Shown here one piece after another: positions 1 to 5,571 of a stretch of DNA of 6,831 nt. Numbering within the stretch: position 1 is the first letter of the stretch; each line of letters starts with the position of its first letter. A program made the position numbers and the translations under genes. The notes under the pieces were generated by a model, which was not told where the DNA came from, did not search any database, and saw only the letters and a list, made by a program, of their open reading frames with translations. The DNA is taken from contig JAEZIF010000395.1 of NCBI GenBank assembly GCA_023416135.1, positions 1-6,831 on the forward strand, in the 5' to 3' direction. The DNA comes from Pseudomonadota bacterium (GTDB taxonomy: Bacteria; Pseudomonadota; Alphaproteobacteria; Reyranellales; Reyranellaceae).

Positions 1-215
1 CCTTCACCCGCCGCCGCAAGAGCTGCCCGTTCTCCGGCGCCAACGCGCCGAAGATCGACTACAAGGACGTGCGCCTGCTGCAGCGCTTCGTCTCTGAGCG
101 CGGCAAGATCGTGCCGAGCCGCATCTCGGCCGTGTCGTCCAAGAAGCAGCGCGAGCTCGCCCAGGCGATCAAGCGCGCGCGTTTCCTGGCGCTGCTGCCC
201 TACCTCATCGCCTAA
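1..215 (+). CDS. rpsR: 30S ribosomal protein S18, C-terminal part (5' end outside window)
   Basis: This is the end of the gene for small-subunit ribosomal protein S18, which binds the platform of the 30S subunit together with S6. The reading frame begins at base 3 and gives 70 residues before the TAA at 213-215. The visible protein has the S18 hallmarks in order: the basic RRRKSCPFSG stretch, IDYKDVRLLQRFVSERGKI, the PSRISAVSSKKQRELAQAIKRAR core that contacts 16S rRNA, and a short hydrophobic end (FLALLPYLIA). S18 is usually about 75-90 residues, so only a short N-terminal piece is missing. It lies 15 bp upstream of rplI, the usual rpsF-rpsR-rplI order, and is almost certainly co-transcribed with it. 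Family identification is secure. Confidence 0.97.
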   Translation, partial: FTRRRKSCPFSGANAPKIDYKDVRLLQRFVSERGKIVPSRISAVSSKKQRELAQAIKRARFLALLPYLIA

Positions 216-217
216 GC

Positions 218-223
218 GGAGGA
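218..223 (+). promoter_or_regulatory. Ribosome binding site of rplI
   Basis: GGAGGA lies 7 nt upstream of the ATG at 231. It favours that start over the in-frame ATG at 237 (MNVILLERV), which would be 13 nt away, although many L9 proteins begin with the shorter form. Confidence 0.8.
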
Positions 224-230
224 CGCAATC

Positions 231-872
231 ATGCCGATGAACGTCATCCTGCTGGAGCGCGTGCCCAAGCTCGGTCAGATGGGCGATGTCGTGAAGGTGA
301 AGCCGGGCTTCGCCCGCAACTTCCTGCTGCCGCAGAAGAAGGCCCTGCGCGCCACCAAGGACAACATCCCCTACTTCGAATCGCAGCGTAAGACGCTGGA
401 GGCACAGAACCTTGAGCGCCGCAAGGACGCCGAGGCGGTGGCGGCCAAGATGGCCGACCTCAAGGTCACGCTGATCCGTCAGGCTTCCGAGGCCCTCCAG
501 CTCTACGGCTCGGTGACCTCTCGCGATATCGCCGACGGCGCCGCCGCCCAAGGCGTCAAGATCGAGCGCGGCCAGGTCGAGCTCGACAAGCCGATCAAGG
601 CGCTGGGGACGCACAAGATCAAGGTCCACCTCCATCCGGAGGTCGCGGTCGAGATCAGCGTGCTGGTGGCGCGTTCGCCCGACGAGGCGGACTTCCTCGC
701 CAAGGGCGGCACGCTTGTTGCCGAGACCGAGCGTGCGGCGCTCGAGGCGGCGGAAGCTGCGCAGCGCGCCGCCGCGCAGGCCGCGGCCCTGTTCGAGGCC
801 AAGTCCGCCGAAGGCGAGGCTGCCGCCGAGACGCCGGCCGAGGCCGAGGAAGCGCCGGCCGACAAGCAGTAA
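231..872 (+). CDS. rplI: 50S ribosomal protein L9 with Ala/Glu-rich C-terminal extension
   Basis: L9 is the elongated large-subunit protein that binds 23S rRNA near the base of the L1 stalk and influences frame maintenance. The N-terminal domain is clear: MNVILLERVPKLGQMGD (residues 3-19), followed by VVKVKPGFARNFLLPQKKALRAT, the RNA-binding signature. A charged connecting helix (about residues 50-80) leads to the C-terminal domain (about 80-150). At 213 residues it is longer than the approximately 150 of E. coli L9. The extra 60 or so residues are almost entirely Ala, Glu, Pro and Lys and look disordered or helical; such tails are common in alphaproteobacterial L9. The gene follows rpsR by 15 bp and is followed at once by an intrinsic terminator, so it closes the ribosomal operon. 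The start is supported by GGAGGA 7 nt upstream. Confidence 0.97.
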   Translation: MPMNVILLERVPKLGQMGDVVKVKPGFARNFLLPQKKALRATKDNIPYFESQRKTLEAQNLERRKDAEAVAAKMADLKVTLIRQASEALQLYGSVTSRDIADGAAAQGVKIERGQVELDKPIKALGTHKIKVHLHPEVAVEISVLVARSPDEADFLAKGGTLVAETERAALEAAEAAQRAAAQAAALFEAKSAEGEAAAETPAEAEEAPADKQ

Positions 873-897
873 CGAGCGCCTCGTGCCCTCGTTCTGG

Positions 898-935
898 CGC
901 ATGCCACCGGACACCGGTGGCATGCGTTTTTCTTT
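898..935 (+). terminator. Rho-independent terminator of the rpsR-rplI operon
   Basis: A perfect 13-bp inverted repeat (898-910 and 914-926, core GCATGCCACCGG) encloses a 3-nt ACA loop and is followed directly by TTTTTCTTT (927-935). It begins 25 bp after the rplI stop. Stem, tight loop and T-tract are all present, so this should stop transcription before the permease gene. Confidence 0.93.
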
Positions 936-1001
936 GGCCTTCCTGTTTTCCCGCAGCGCACCGCATGAGAAGCCGCGCAACGGCGTGGCGCGCTCCCAGC
1001 C

Positions 1002-2645
1002 ATGATCTGGCGTATCGGTGCGCTCGTCATCGCGGGCATTGTGGCGCTGCCGATGCTGGGCGTCGCGTCGAGCCTGTTTACGCCGCAGGGTGAGCTGTGG
1101 AGGCATCTCGCCGATACCCAGCTCGTCGACATCTTCTTCAACACGCTGGTGCTGCTGGTCATCGTCGGCCTCGGCACCACCATCATCGGTGCGGGCACCG
1201 CGTGGCTGGTGACGATGTGCAGCTTTCCCGGCAGCCGCCTGCTGCAATGGGCGCTGCTGCTGCCGTTGGTCCTGCCGACCTATATCATCGGCTATGCCTA
1301 TGCCGACCTTCTGGCCTTCGCCGGCCCCGTGCAGGCCGCTCTGCGCGACATCACCGGCTGGAGCCGCAACGACTACTGGTTTCCCGATCTCGGCTCCGCG
1401 GGCGGCGTCGCCCTCCTCTTCACGCTGGTCCTCTATCCCTACGTCTATCTCGCCGCGCGCACCGCTTTCCTTGCGCAGTCGCATGCCCTGATCGAGGCGA
1501 GCCGTATCCTGGGTCACGGCCCGTGGCGCACTTTCTTCGGCGTCGGCCTGCCGCTGGCCCGTCCCGCGATCGCCGCCGGCGTCGTGCTGGCGCTGCTGGA
1601 GGCGCTGGCCGACTTCGGCACCGTCCAGTATTACGGCGTGCAGACGCTGACGACGGCGATCTATCGGACCTGGTACGGGCTCGGCAATCGCGAAGGCGCA
1701 GCGCAGATCGCGCTGGTGCTGATCGCCATCGCCGGCCTCCTGATCCTGCTCGAGCGCCATTCTCGCGGCCGCGCGCGCTATAACATCGCCTCCAACCTGC
1801 GCCACCAGGGCGAGCCCGCCGCGCTTGCGTCCTGGCAGGCGGTCGGCGCGATCGCGGCCTGCGCGCTGCCCATCATCCTCGGCTTCATCATACCGACGAT
1901 TCATCTGGCGCAGCTCGCGTGGCGGTCGGGCGCGGTGGCGATCGAATCGCATTTCCTGCGCGATGCTGCCAACAGCCTCGGCCTCGCCACGGCGGCTGCC
2001 GCGATCATCGTGGCGCTCGCCTTGTTCCTGAGCTACGCCGGCCGCTTGGTGCGCCGCCGCGCGCTCAACCGGTTGATCGAGTTCTCCGCGTCGGGCTACG
2101 CCATTCCGGGCGCCGTCATCGCCGTCGGCATCCTGCTGCCGCTGGCGCTCGCCGATCACGGCATCGACCGGCTGAGCCGCGCCCTGCTCGGCCTGCCGAG
2201 CGGCTTGCTGCTGAGCGGCACGGCCTTCGCGCTCCTGCTCGCCTACACGGTGCGCTTCCTTGCCGTCGGCCTCGCCAACATCGCGCCCGGTCTCGCCACC
2301 ATCGACCCGGCGATGGATGCCAGCGCCCGCGTTCTGGGCGCCGGCCCGCGCGAGGTGCTGCGGCGTATCCATCTGCCGCTGCTGCGCGGACCGATGCTGA
2401 CGGCAGCCATCGTGGCCTTCGTCGAGGTGATGAAGGAGTTGCCGGCGACGCTGCTGATCCGGCCGTTCAATCTCGACACGCTGGCGATCGGCGTCTACCG
2501 CTTCGCCTCCGACGAGAGGTTGGCCCAGGCCGCGGTGGGCTCGATCGTGATCGTCGCGGTGTCGCTCGCCCCGGTGATCGTGCTCAGCCGCGCGATTGCT
2601 GGTGGTCGTCTTGCCAGACCGCGGGCCTCCAGCCCCGCCTCATGA
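1002..2645 (+). CDS. fbpB: Fe(III) ABC transporter permease, two fused membrane domains (FbpB/AfuB type)
   Basis: Inner-membrane permease of a ferric-iron (possibly related metal) ABC importer. The 547 residues contain two copies of the binding-protein-dependent transport domain, giving about 12 hydrophobic segments (roughly residues 5-27, 44-70, 82-108, 135-158, 188-207, 234-251, 281-305, 324-347, 362-384, 401-427, 466-480, 508-532). Each half has a cytoplasmic EAA loop that docks on the ATPase: EASRILGHGPWRTFFGVGLP at about 165-184 and DASARVLGAGPREVLRRIHLP at about 439-459. The run EVMKELPATLLIRPFNLDTL (475-494) is typical of FbpB-type iron permeases. ATG 1002 is the only usable start, since an in-frame TGA lies at 966-968 with no ATG, GTG or TTG between; no clear Shine-Dalgarno or promoter is visible in 936-1001. 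It runs convergently with the iron-binding protein gene 67 bp downstream. No ATPase is present here. Substrate is inferred from family and neighbour. Confidence 0.9.
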   Translation: MIWRIGALVIAGIVALPMLGVASSLFTPQGELWRHLADTQLVDIFFNTLVLLVIVGLGTTIIGAGTAWLVTMCSFPGSRLLQWALLLPLVLPTYIIGYAYADLLAFAGPVQAALRDITGWSRNDYWFPDLGSAGGVALLFTLVLYPYVYLAARTAFLAQSHALIEASRILGHGPWRTFFGVGLPLARPAIAAGVVLALLEALADFGTVQYYGVQTLTTAIYRTWYGLGNREGAAQIALVLIAIAGLLILLERHSRGRARYNIASNLRHQGEPAALASWQAVGAIAACALPIILGFIIPTIHLAQLAWRSGAVAIESHFLRDAANSLGLATAAAAIIVALALFLSYAGRLVRRRALNRLIEFSASGYAIPGAVIAVGILLPLALADHGIDRLSRALLGLPSGLLLSGTAFALLLAYTVRFLAVGLANIAPGLATIDPAMDASARVLGAGPREVLRRIHLPLLRGPMLTAAIVAFVEVMKELPATLLIRPFNLDTLAIGVYRFASDERLAQAAVGSIVIVAVSLAPVIVLSRAIAGGRLARPRASSPAS

Positions 2646-2712
2646 ACAGCGCGCACGTCGTGGCGCGCTTCGAAGAGTATCGGCAGGCCAGGAGGCGCGC
2701 GGTCCCGGAAGA
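2646..2712. other. Convergent intergenic gap between permease and iron-binding protein genes
   Basis: Both genes end here from opposite sides. The gap holds a 7-bp inverted repeat AGCGCGC (2648-2654) with GCGCGCT (2663-2669) around an 8-nt loop. A second, wider 7-bp repeat CGCGCGG (2696-2702) with CCGCGCG (2724-2730) brackets the stop codon of the minus-strand gene. Neither is followed by a T-tract on either strand, so these are at best weak or Rho-assisted terminators. Confidence 0.35.
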
Positions 2713-3747
2713 CTATTTCCAACCCGCGCGGTCCATGAGCTTCAGCGCTTCGGCGTTGTTCTGCGCGAAGACGCGGGCGTTGAGCTGGTCTTCCTTGAAG
2801 GTGCCGAGCGACTGGAGCTCCGCCGAGAGGGCGACGCTGGCGACCACCGGGTATTCCGAGTTGCCCTCGGCGAAGTACTTCTGGGCCTGCGGCGACACCA
2901 GGTATTCCAGGAACTTCACCGCCACCGCCTTGTTGGGCGCATGGCGGGCGATGGCGCCGCCGCTGATGTTGACGTGCGTGCCGCGATTGGCCTGATTGGG
3001 GAACACCACGGCCACCTTTGCCGCGACCTCACGGTCCTCCGGCTTCTTGGAGCGCATGAGGTTGACGTAGTAATAGGTGTTGGAGACGCAGATCTCGGCC
3101 TCGCCCGCGGCAACGCCCTTGATCTGGTCGGTGTCGCCGCCGCGCGGCGGACGCGCCAGGTTGGCGGCGACGCCCTTGGCCCACGCCTCGGTCTTCTCCG
3201 GCCCATTGGCCGCAAGCAGCGAGCCCACCAGCGACTGGTTGTAGATGTGGCCCGACGCGCGGATCAGCAGCTTCCCCTTCCACTTGGGATCGGCGAGATC
3301 CTCGTAGTTCTTGGGCGCCTCGGCGGCCGGGACCTTCTCCTTGTTGTACATGATCACGCGCGCGCGCTTGGAGAAGCCGAACCAGTTGTTGTCGGGGTCG
3401 CGCAGGTGCGCCGGCACCGACTTTGTCAGCACTTCCGACGTCACCGGCTGCAGCAGGCCCATTTGGCGGGCGCGCTCGATACGACCGGCGTCCGTCGTGA
3501 TGAGCACATCGCACGGGCTCTTGTCGCCCTCGGCCTTGAGCCGCTCGACCAGCGGATCGGGCTCGGCGTCGATGCGGTTGATCTTCACACCGCTCAGGTC
3601 GGCGAAATTGCCGTAGAGCGCCTCGTCAGTGTTGTAGTGGCGCGCCGAATAGAGGTTGAGGGTGGCGCCTTGCGCCTCCGCGCGACGGAGGATGAGGACG
3701 CCTGCACCGAAGGCCATTCCGGTCTTGAGGGCTGCACGACGTTTCAC
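2713..3747 (-). CDS. fbpA: Periplasmic Fe(III)-binding protein of an ABC importer (FbpA/FutA/IdiA type)
   Basis: Periplasmic ferric-iron-binding lipocalin-unrelated, transferrin-like solute-binding protein that hands iron to an FbpB-type permease. The 344 residues start with a signal peptide, MKRRAALKTG then a hydrophobic stretch and AEA (residue 25) as likely cleavage site; the Arg pair at 3-4 in RRAALK resembles a Tat signal, as known for cyanobacterial FutA2. The mature protein opens with LNLYSARHYNTDEALYG, a FutA/IdiA signature. Likely iron ligands are His37, Tyr38, Tyr169 and Tyr225-Tyr226 (in NTYYYVNL); their spacing equals, with a constant offset of 23, the ligands I recall for Campylobacter jejuni FbpA (H14, Y15, Y146, Y202, Y203). 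The start codon is GTG (3745-3747) with a good ribosome site. It is transcribed toward the permease gene, not with it. No convincing Fur, RirA or Irr box was found upstream. Confidence 0.93.
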   Translation of the reverse strand: MKRRAALKTGMAFGAGVLILRRAEAQGATLNLYSARHYNTDEALYGNFADLSGVKINRIDAEPDPLVERLKAEGDKSPCDVLITTDAGRIERARQMGLLQPVTSEVLTKSVPAHLRDPDNNWFGFSKRARVIMYNKEKVPAAEAPKNYEDLADPKWKGKLLIRASGHIYNQSLVGSLLAANGPEKTEAWAKGVAANLARPPRGGDTDQIKGVAAGEAEICVSNTYYYVNLMRSKKPEDREVAAKVAVVFPNQANRGTHVNISGGAIARHAPNKAVAVKFLEYLVSPQAQKYFAEGNSEYPVVASVALSAELQSLGTFKEDQLNARVFAQNNAEALKLMDRAGWK

Positions 3748-3752
3748 GGGAC

Positions 3753-3760
3753 TCTCCCTT
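3753..3760 (-). promoter_or_regulatory. Ribosome binding site of the iron-binding protein gene
   Basis: Read on the minus strand, AAGGGAGA lies 5 nt upstream of the GTG at 3747. It supports this GTG start, which also gives a complete signal peptide. Confidence 0.75.
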
Positions 3761-3801
3761 CTGCACTGCAGGCTTGTCTGCGAGTAATTCTCAGTATCGA
3801 G

Positions 3802-3830
3802 CTTCTAACACCCGTGCAGATGTGATGCAA
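3802..3830 (-). promoter_or_regulatory. Possible sigma-70 promoter for the iron-binding protein gene
   Basis: On the minus strand TTGCAT (3825-3830) is followed after 17 nt by TAGAAG (3802-3807), 3/6 and 4/6 matches to the -35 and -10 consensus with optimal spacing. It would leave a leader of roughly 48 nt. The hexamers are weak, so this is a candidate only. Confidence 0.3.
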
Positions 3831-3878
3831 TTGCCGTTAAAGTGATTTTCACACTCATTCGCAGGCCATATGAGAGCT

Positions 3879-3908
3879 TTGCCTTGAAATTGCCATCTGG
3901 ATTAACAT
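3879..3908 (+). promoter_or_regulatory. Possible sigma-70 promoter for cfa
   Basis: TTGCCT (3879-3884) and TAACAT (3903-3908) are separated by 18 nt; each matches the consensus at 4 of 6 positions. The implied leader is about 30 nt. No GGAAC-N16/17-CGTT element of the alphaproteobacterial general stress sigma factor (EcfG) was seen. Candidate only. Confidence 0.3.
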
Positions 3909-3933
3909 TTCGAGTGAGTACATCGAACACCCC

Positions 3934-3938
3934 GAAGG
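3934..3938 (+). promoter_or_regulatory. Ribosome binding site of cfa
   Basis: GAAGG lies 7 nt before the ATG at 3946 and supports that start over the TTG codons that follow it at 3949 and 3952. Confidence 0.6.
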
Positions 3939-3945
3939 TACGGCA

Positions 3946-5184
3946 ATGTTGTTGGCTCGGGTTCTTGCCCGCGTCGTAGGCGAAGGCCAGCTCACCATCA
4001 TCGATCCAGCCGGCAGGCAGCATCGACTTGAGGGGACGCGGCCCGGGCCCGACGTCACTTTTCGCGTTCACACCCGGTGGACCGGCATCAGGCTGGCTCT
4101 GAGGCCGCGGCTTGCGCTCGGCGAAAGCTACATGGACGGTACGCTGACGGTCGAAAAGGGCGACATCTACGACCTTCTCGACCTGCTCGGCCGCAATATC
4201 GCGGCCCTCGAAGCGACGCCGATGGTGAAGTGGTCGTATATTCTGCAGCGTTGGCTGCGCGTCCTGCAGCAGTACAATCCAGTCGGCAAGGCCGAGCGCA
4301 ATGTCGCTCACCATTACGACCTCAAGGACCAGCTCTACGACTTCTTCCTCGACCGCGACCGCCAGTATTCCTGCGCCTACTTCAAGACCGGCGAAGAGCC
4401 GCTGGAGCAGGCGCAGCTCGACAAGAAGCAGCACATCGCCGCCAAGCTGCTGCTGCAGCCGGGCCACAAGGTCCTGGACATCGGCTCGGGCTGGGGCGGC
4501 ATGGCGCTGTTCCTCAGCCAGCAGTTCGGCGTCGACGTGACGGGTGTTACCCTCTCCAAGGAGCAGCACGCTGTCTCGAGCCGTCGCGCGCTCGAGGGCG
4601 GCGTAGCTGACCGCGTGCGCTTCAAGCTGCTGGACTATCGCCAGGAGCCCGATCGCTACGACCGCATCGTCTCGGTGGGCATGTTCGAGCACGTCGGCTC
4701 CGCTCACTACGTCGAGTTCTTCACCAAGGTGAAGGAGCTTCTCGCCGACGACGGCGTCATGCTGCTGCACGCGATCGGCCGCATGGAGCCGCCGGGCGGC
4801 ACCAACACCTGGCTGCGCAAGTACATCTTCCCGGGCGGCTACACCCCTGCCCTGTCCGAAGTCCTGGCGGCGATCGAAAAGGTCGGACTCTGGGTCACCG
4901 ACATGGAGATTCTGCGCCTGCACTATGCCGAGACCCTGCGCCACTGGCGCCACCGCTTCCTCGCCAACCGCGAGCGCATCAAGCAGGTCGCGGGCTACGA
5001 CGACCGCTTCTGCCGTATGTGGGAATTCTACCTCGCCGGCTGTGAGGTGGCGTTCCGGTACATGAACCAGATGGTCTTCCAGATGCAGCTCGCGCGGAAG
5101 CAGGACGCCGTGCCGCCGACGCGCGACTACATGCTGGACGCCGAGAAGGGCGTCACGGTCAAGCGCTCGATGGCGGCCGAATAG
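3946..5184 (+). CDS. cfa: Cyclopropane-fatty-acyl-phospholipid synthase
   Basis: Transfers a methylene from S-adenosylmethionine to the cis double bond of acyl chains in membrane phospholipids, forming cyclopropane (or lactobacillic) acids that make membranes more resistant to acid and stress. The 412-residue protein has an N-terminal lipid-binding-like domain (about 1-110) and a class I methyltransferase domain (about 115-390). Visible motifs: NVAHHYDLKDQLYDFFLD (119-136), QYSCAYF with Cys143, the SAM-binding glycine loop VLDIGSGWGG (176-185), MFEHVG with Glu248, LLHAIG with His275 and Ile277, and Tyr327 in LRLHYAETL. These correspond to E. coli Cfa C139, E239, H266, I268 and Y317, the bicarbonate and catalytic residues, so the enzyme should be active. 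Length is normal for the family. It is divergent from the iron-binding protein gene and has its own 5' region; no T-tract terminator follows. Methyltransferases acting on unsaturated fatty acids in other ways share this fold, but the residue set favours Cfa. Confidence 0.95.
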   Translation: MLLARVLARVVGEGQLTIIDPAGRQHRLEGTRPGPDVTFRVHTRWTGIRLALRPRLALGESYMDGTLTVEKGDIYDLLDLLGRNIAALEATPMVKWSYILQRWLRVLQQYNPVGKAERNVAHHYDLKDQLYDFFLDRDRQYSCAYFKTGEEPLEQAQLDKKQHIAAKLLLQPGHKVLDIGSGWGGMALFLSQQFGVDVTGVTLSKEQHAVSSRRALEGGVADRVRFKLLDYRQEPDRYDRIVSVGMFEHVGSAHYVEFFTKVKELLADDGVMLLHAIGRMEPPGGTNTWLRKYIFPGGYTPALSEVLAAIEKVGLWVTDMEILRLHYAETLRHWRHRFLANRERIKQVAGYDDRFCRMWEFYLAGCEVAFRYMNQMVFQMQLARKQDAVPPTRDYMLDAEKGVTVKRSMAAE

Positions 5185-5571
5185 AGCGCTCGGCGCCGGT
5201 CGGCAAAGCCGCCAACTCCACCGGATCGCAGCGAAGCCGATCGGCACCTGAGTTGCGACTCGCTCTCCCTGCGAATCGCTCGCGCCCTCGCGTGAGCCGC
5301 ATCGAGAATGCCAATTGCCGTTTGGCTTACGCTGCAATTCGACTTCAACTGCAGCAGCATTGAACAATCCCGATCGAACGGCAACGCGCAGTCAGTGTGC
5401 TCGCATTCCCGTGAACGGTGGCGACGAACGTCCTGGCGAGTCAGAGCGTCGTAAGGCGCGTGATCAAAGTGTGTTGGTGCAACCAGGAATATCACCGATC
5501 ATGGAATCTGTGGTCGAATGCAGCTTCCAGGCCGCAGGTGTGGGAACCGTTACGCGGCAAGAGGGGTGGAC
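5185..5571. other. 387-bp gene-free stretch upstream of the response regulator gene
   Basis: No supportable gene or RNA was recognised. The codon use of the short frames here does not resemble the neighbouring genes. It contains related imperfect palindromes GCCGGTCGGC (5195-5204) and GCCGATCGGC (5236-5245), two 9-nt palindromes GCGACTCGC (5255-5263) and GCGAATCGC (5271-5279), an 11-mer CAATTGCCGTT (5312-5322) also present before cfa, and four GANTC sites. A weak promoter-like pair TTGGTG (5474-5479), N17, GATCAT (5497-5502) lies about 70 bp before the response regulator start. The short hairpin CGGC-AAA-GCCG (5201-5211) after cfa has no T-tract, so no intrinsic terminator can be claimed. Confidence 0.5.
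5559..5566 (+). promoter_or_regulatory. Ribosome binding site deciding the response regulator start
   Basis: AAGAGGGG ends 5 nt before the ATG at 5572. The upstream in-frame ATG at 5518 lacks a comparable site, and its extra 18 residues (MQLPGRRCGNRYAARGVD) do not belong to the receiver domain, so 5572 is preferred. Confidence 0.7.

Noticed and set aside
1919..2995. Open frame of 358 codons bridging the permease and the binding-protein gene
   Set aside because: Out-of-frame shadow of the permease with Arg/Ala-rich, non-membrane translation, whereas the true frame has clear transmembrane and EAA motifs.
3780..3800. Possible Fur or Irr box (GAGTAATTCTC) upstream of the iron-binding protein gene
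   Set aside because: Only the outer GAG/CTC bases are symmetric; it does not match the Fur, RirA or Irr consensus closely enough to call.
2596..3825. Long plus-strand open frame (409 codons) opposite the iron-binding protein gene
   Set aside because: It is the antisense shadow of a clearly recognisable gene; its translation is Arg/Leu/Val-rich with no family resemblance.
3805..5367. Long minus-strand open frame (520 codons) opposite cfa
   Set aside because: It mirrors the cfa codons; long antisense frames are expected in GC-rich genes with GC-ending codons, and it has no recognisable motif.
5541..5556. GGAAC next to CGTT, resembling the EcfG stress sigma factor promoter halves
   Set aside because: The two halves touch or overlap, whereas the real promoter needs 16-17 nt between them.
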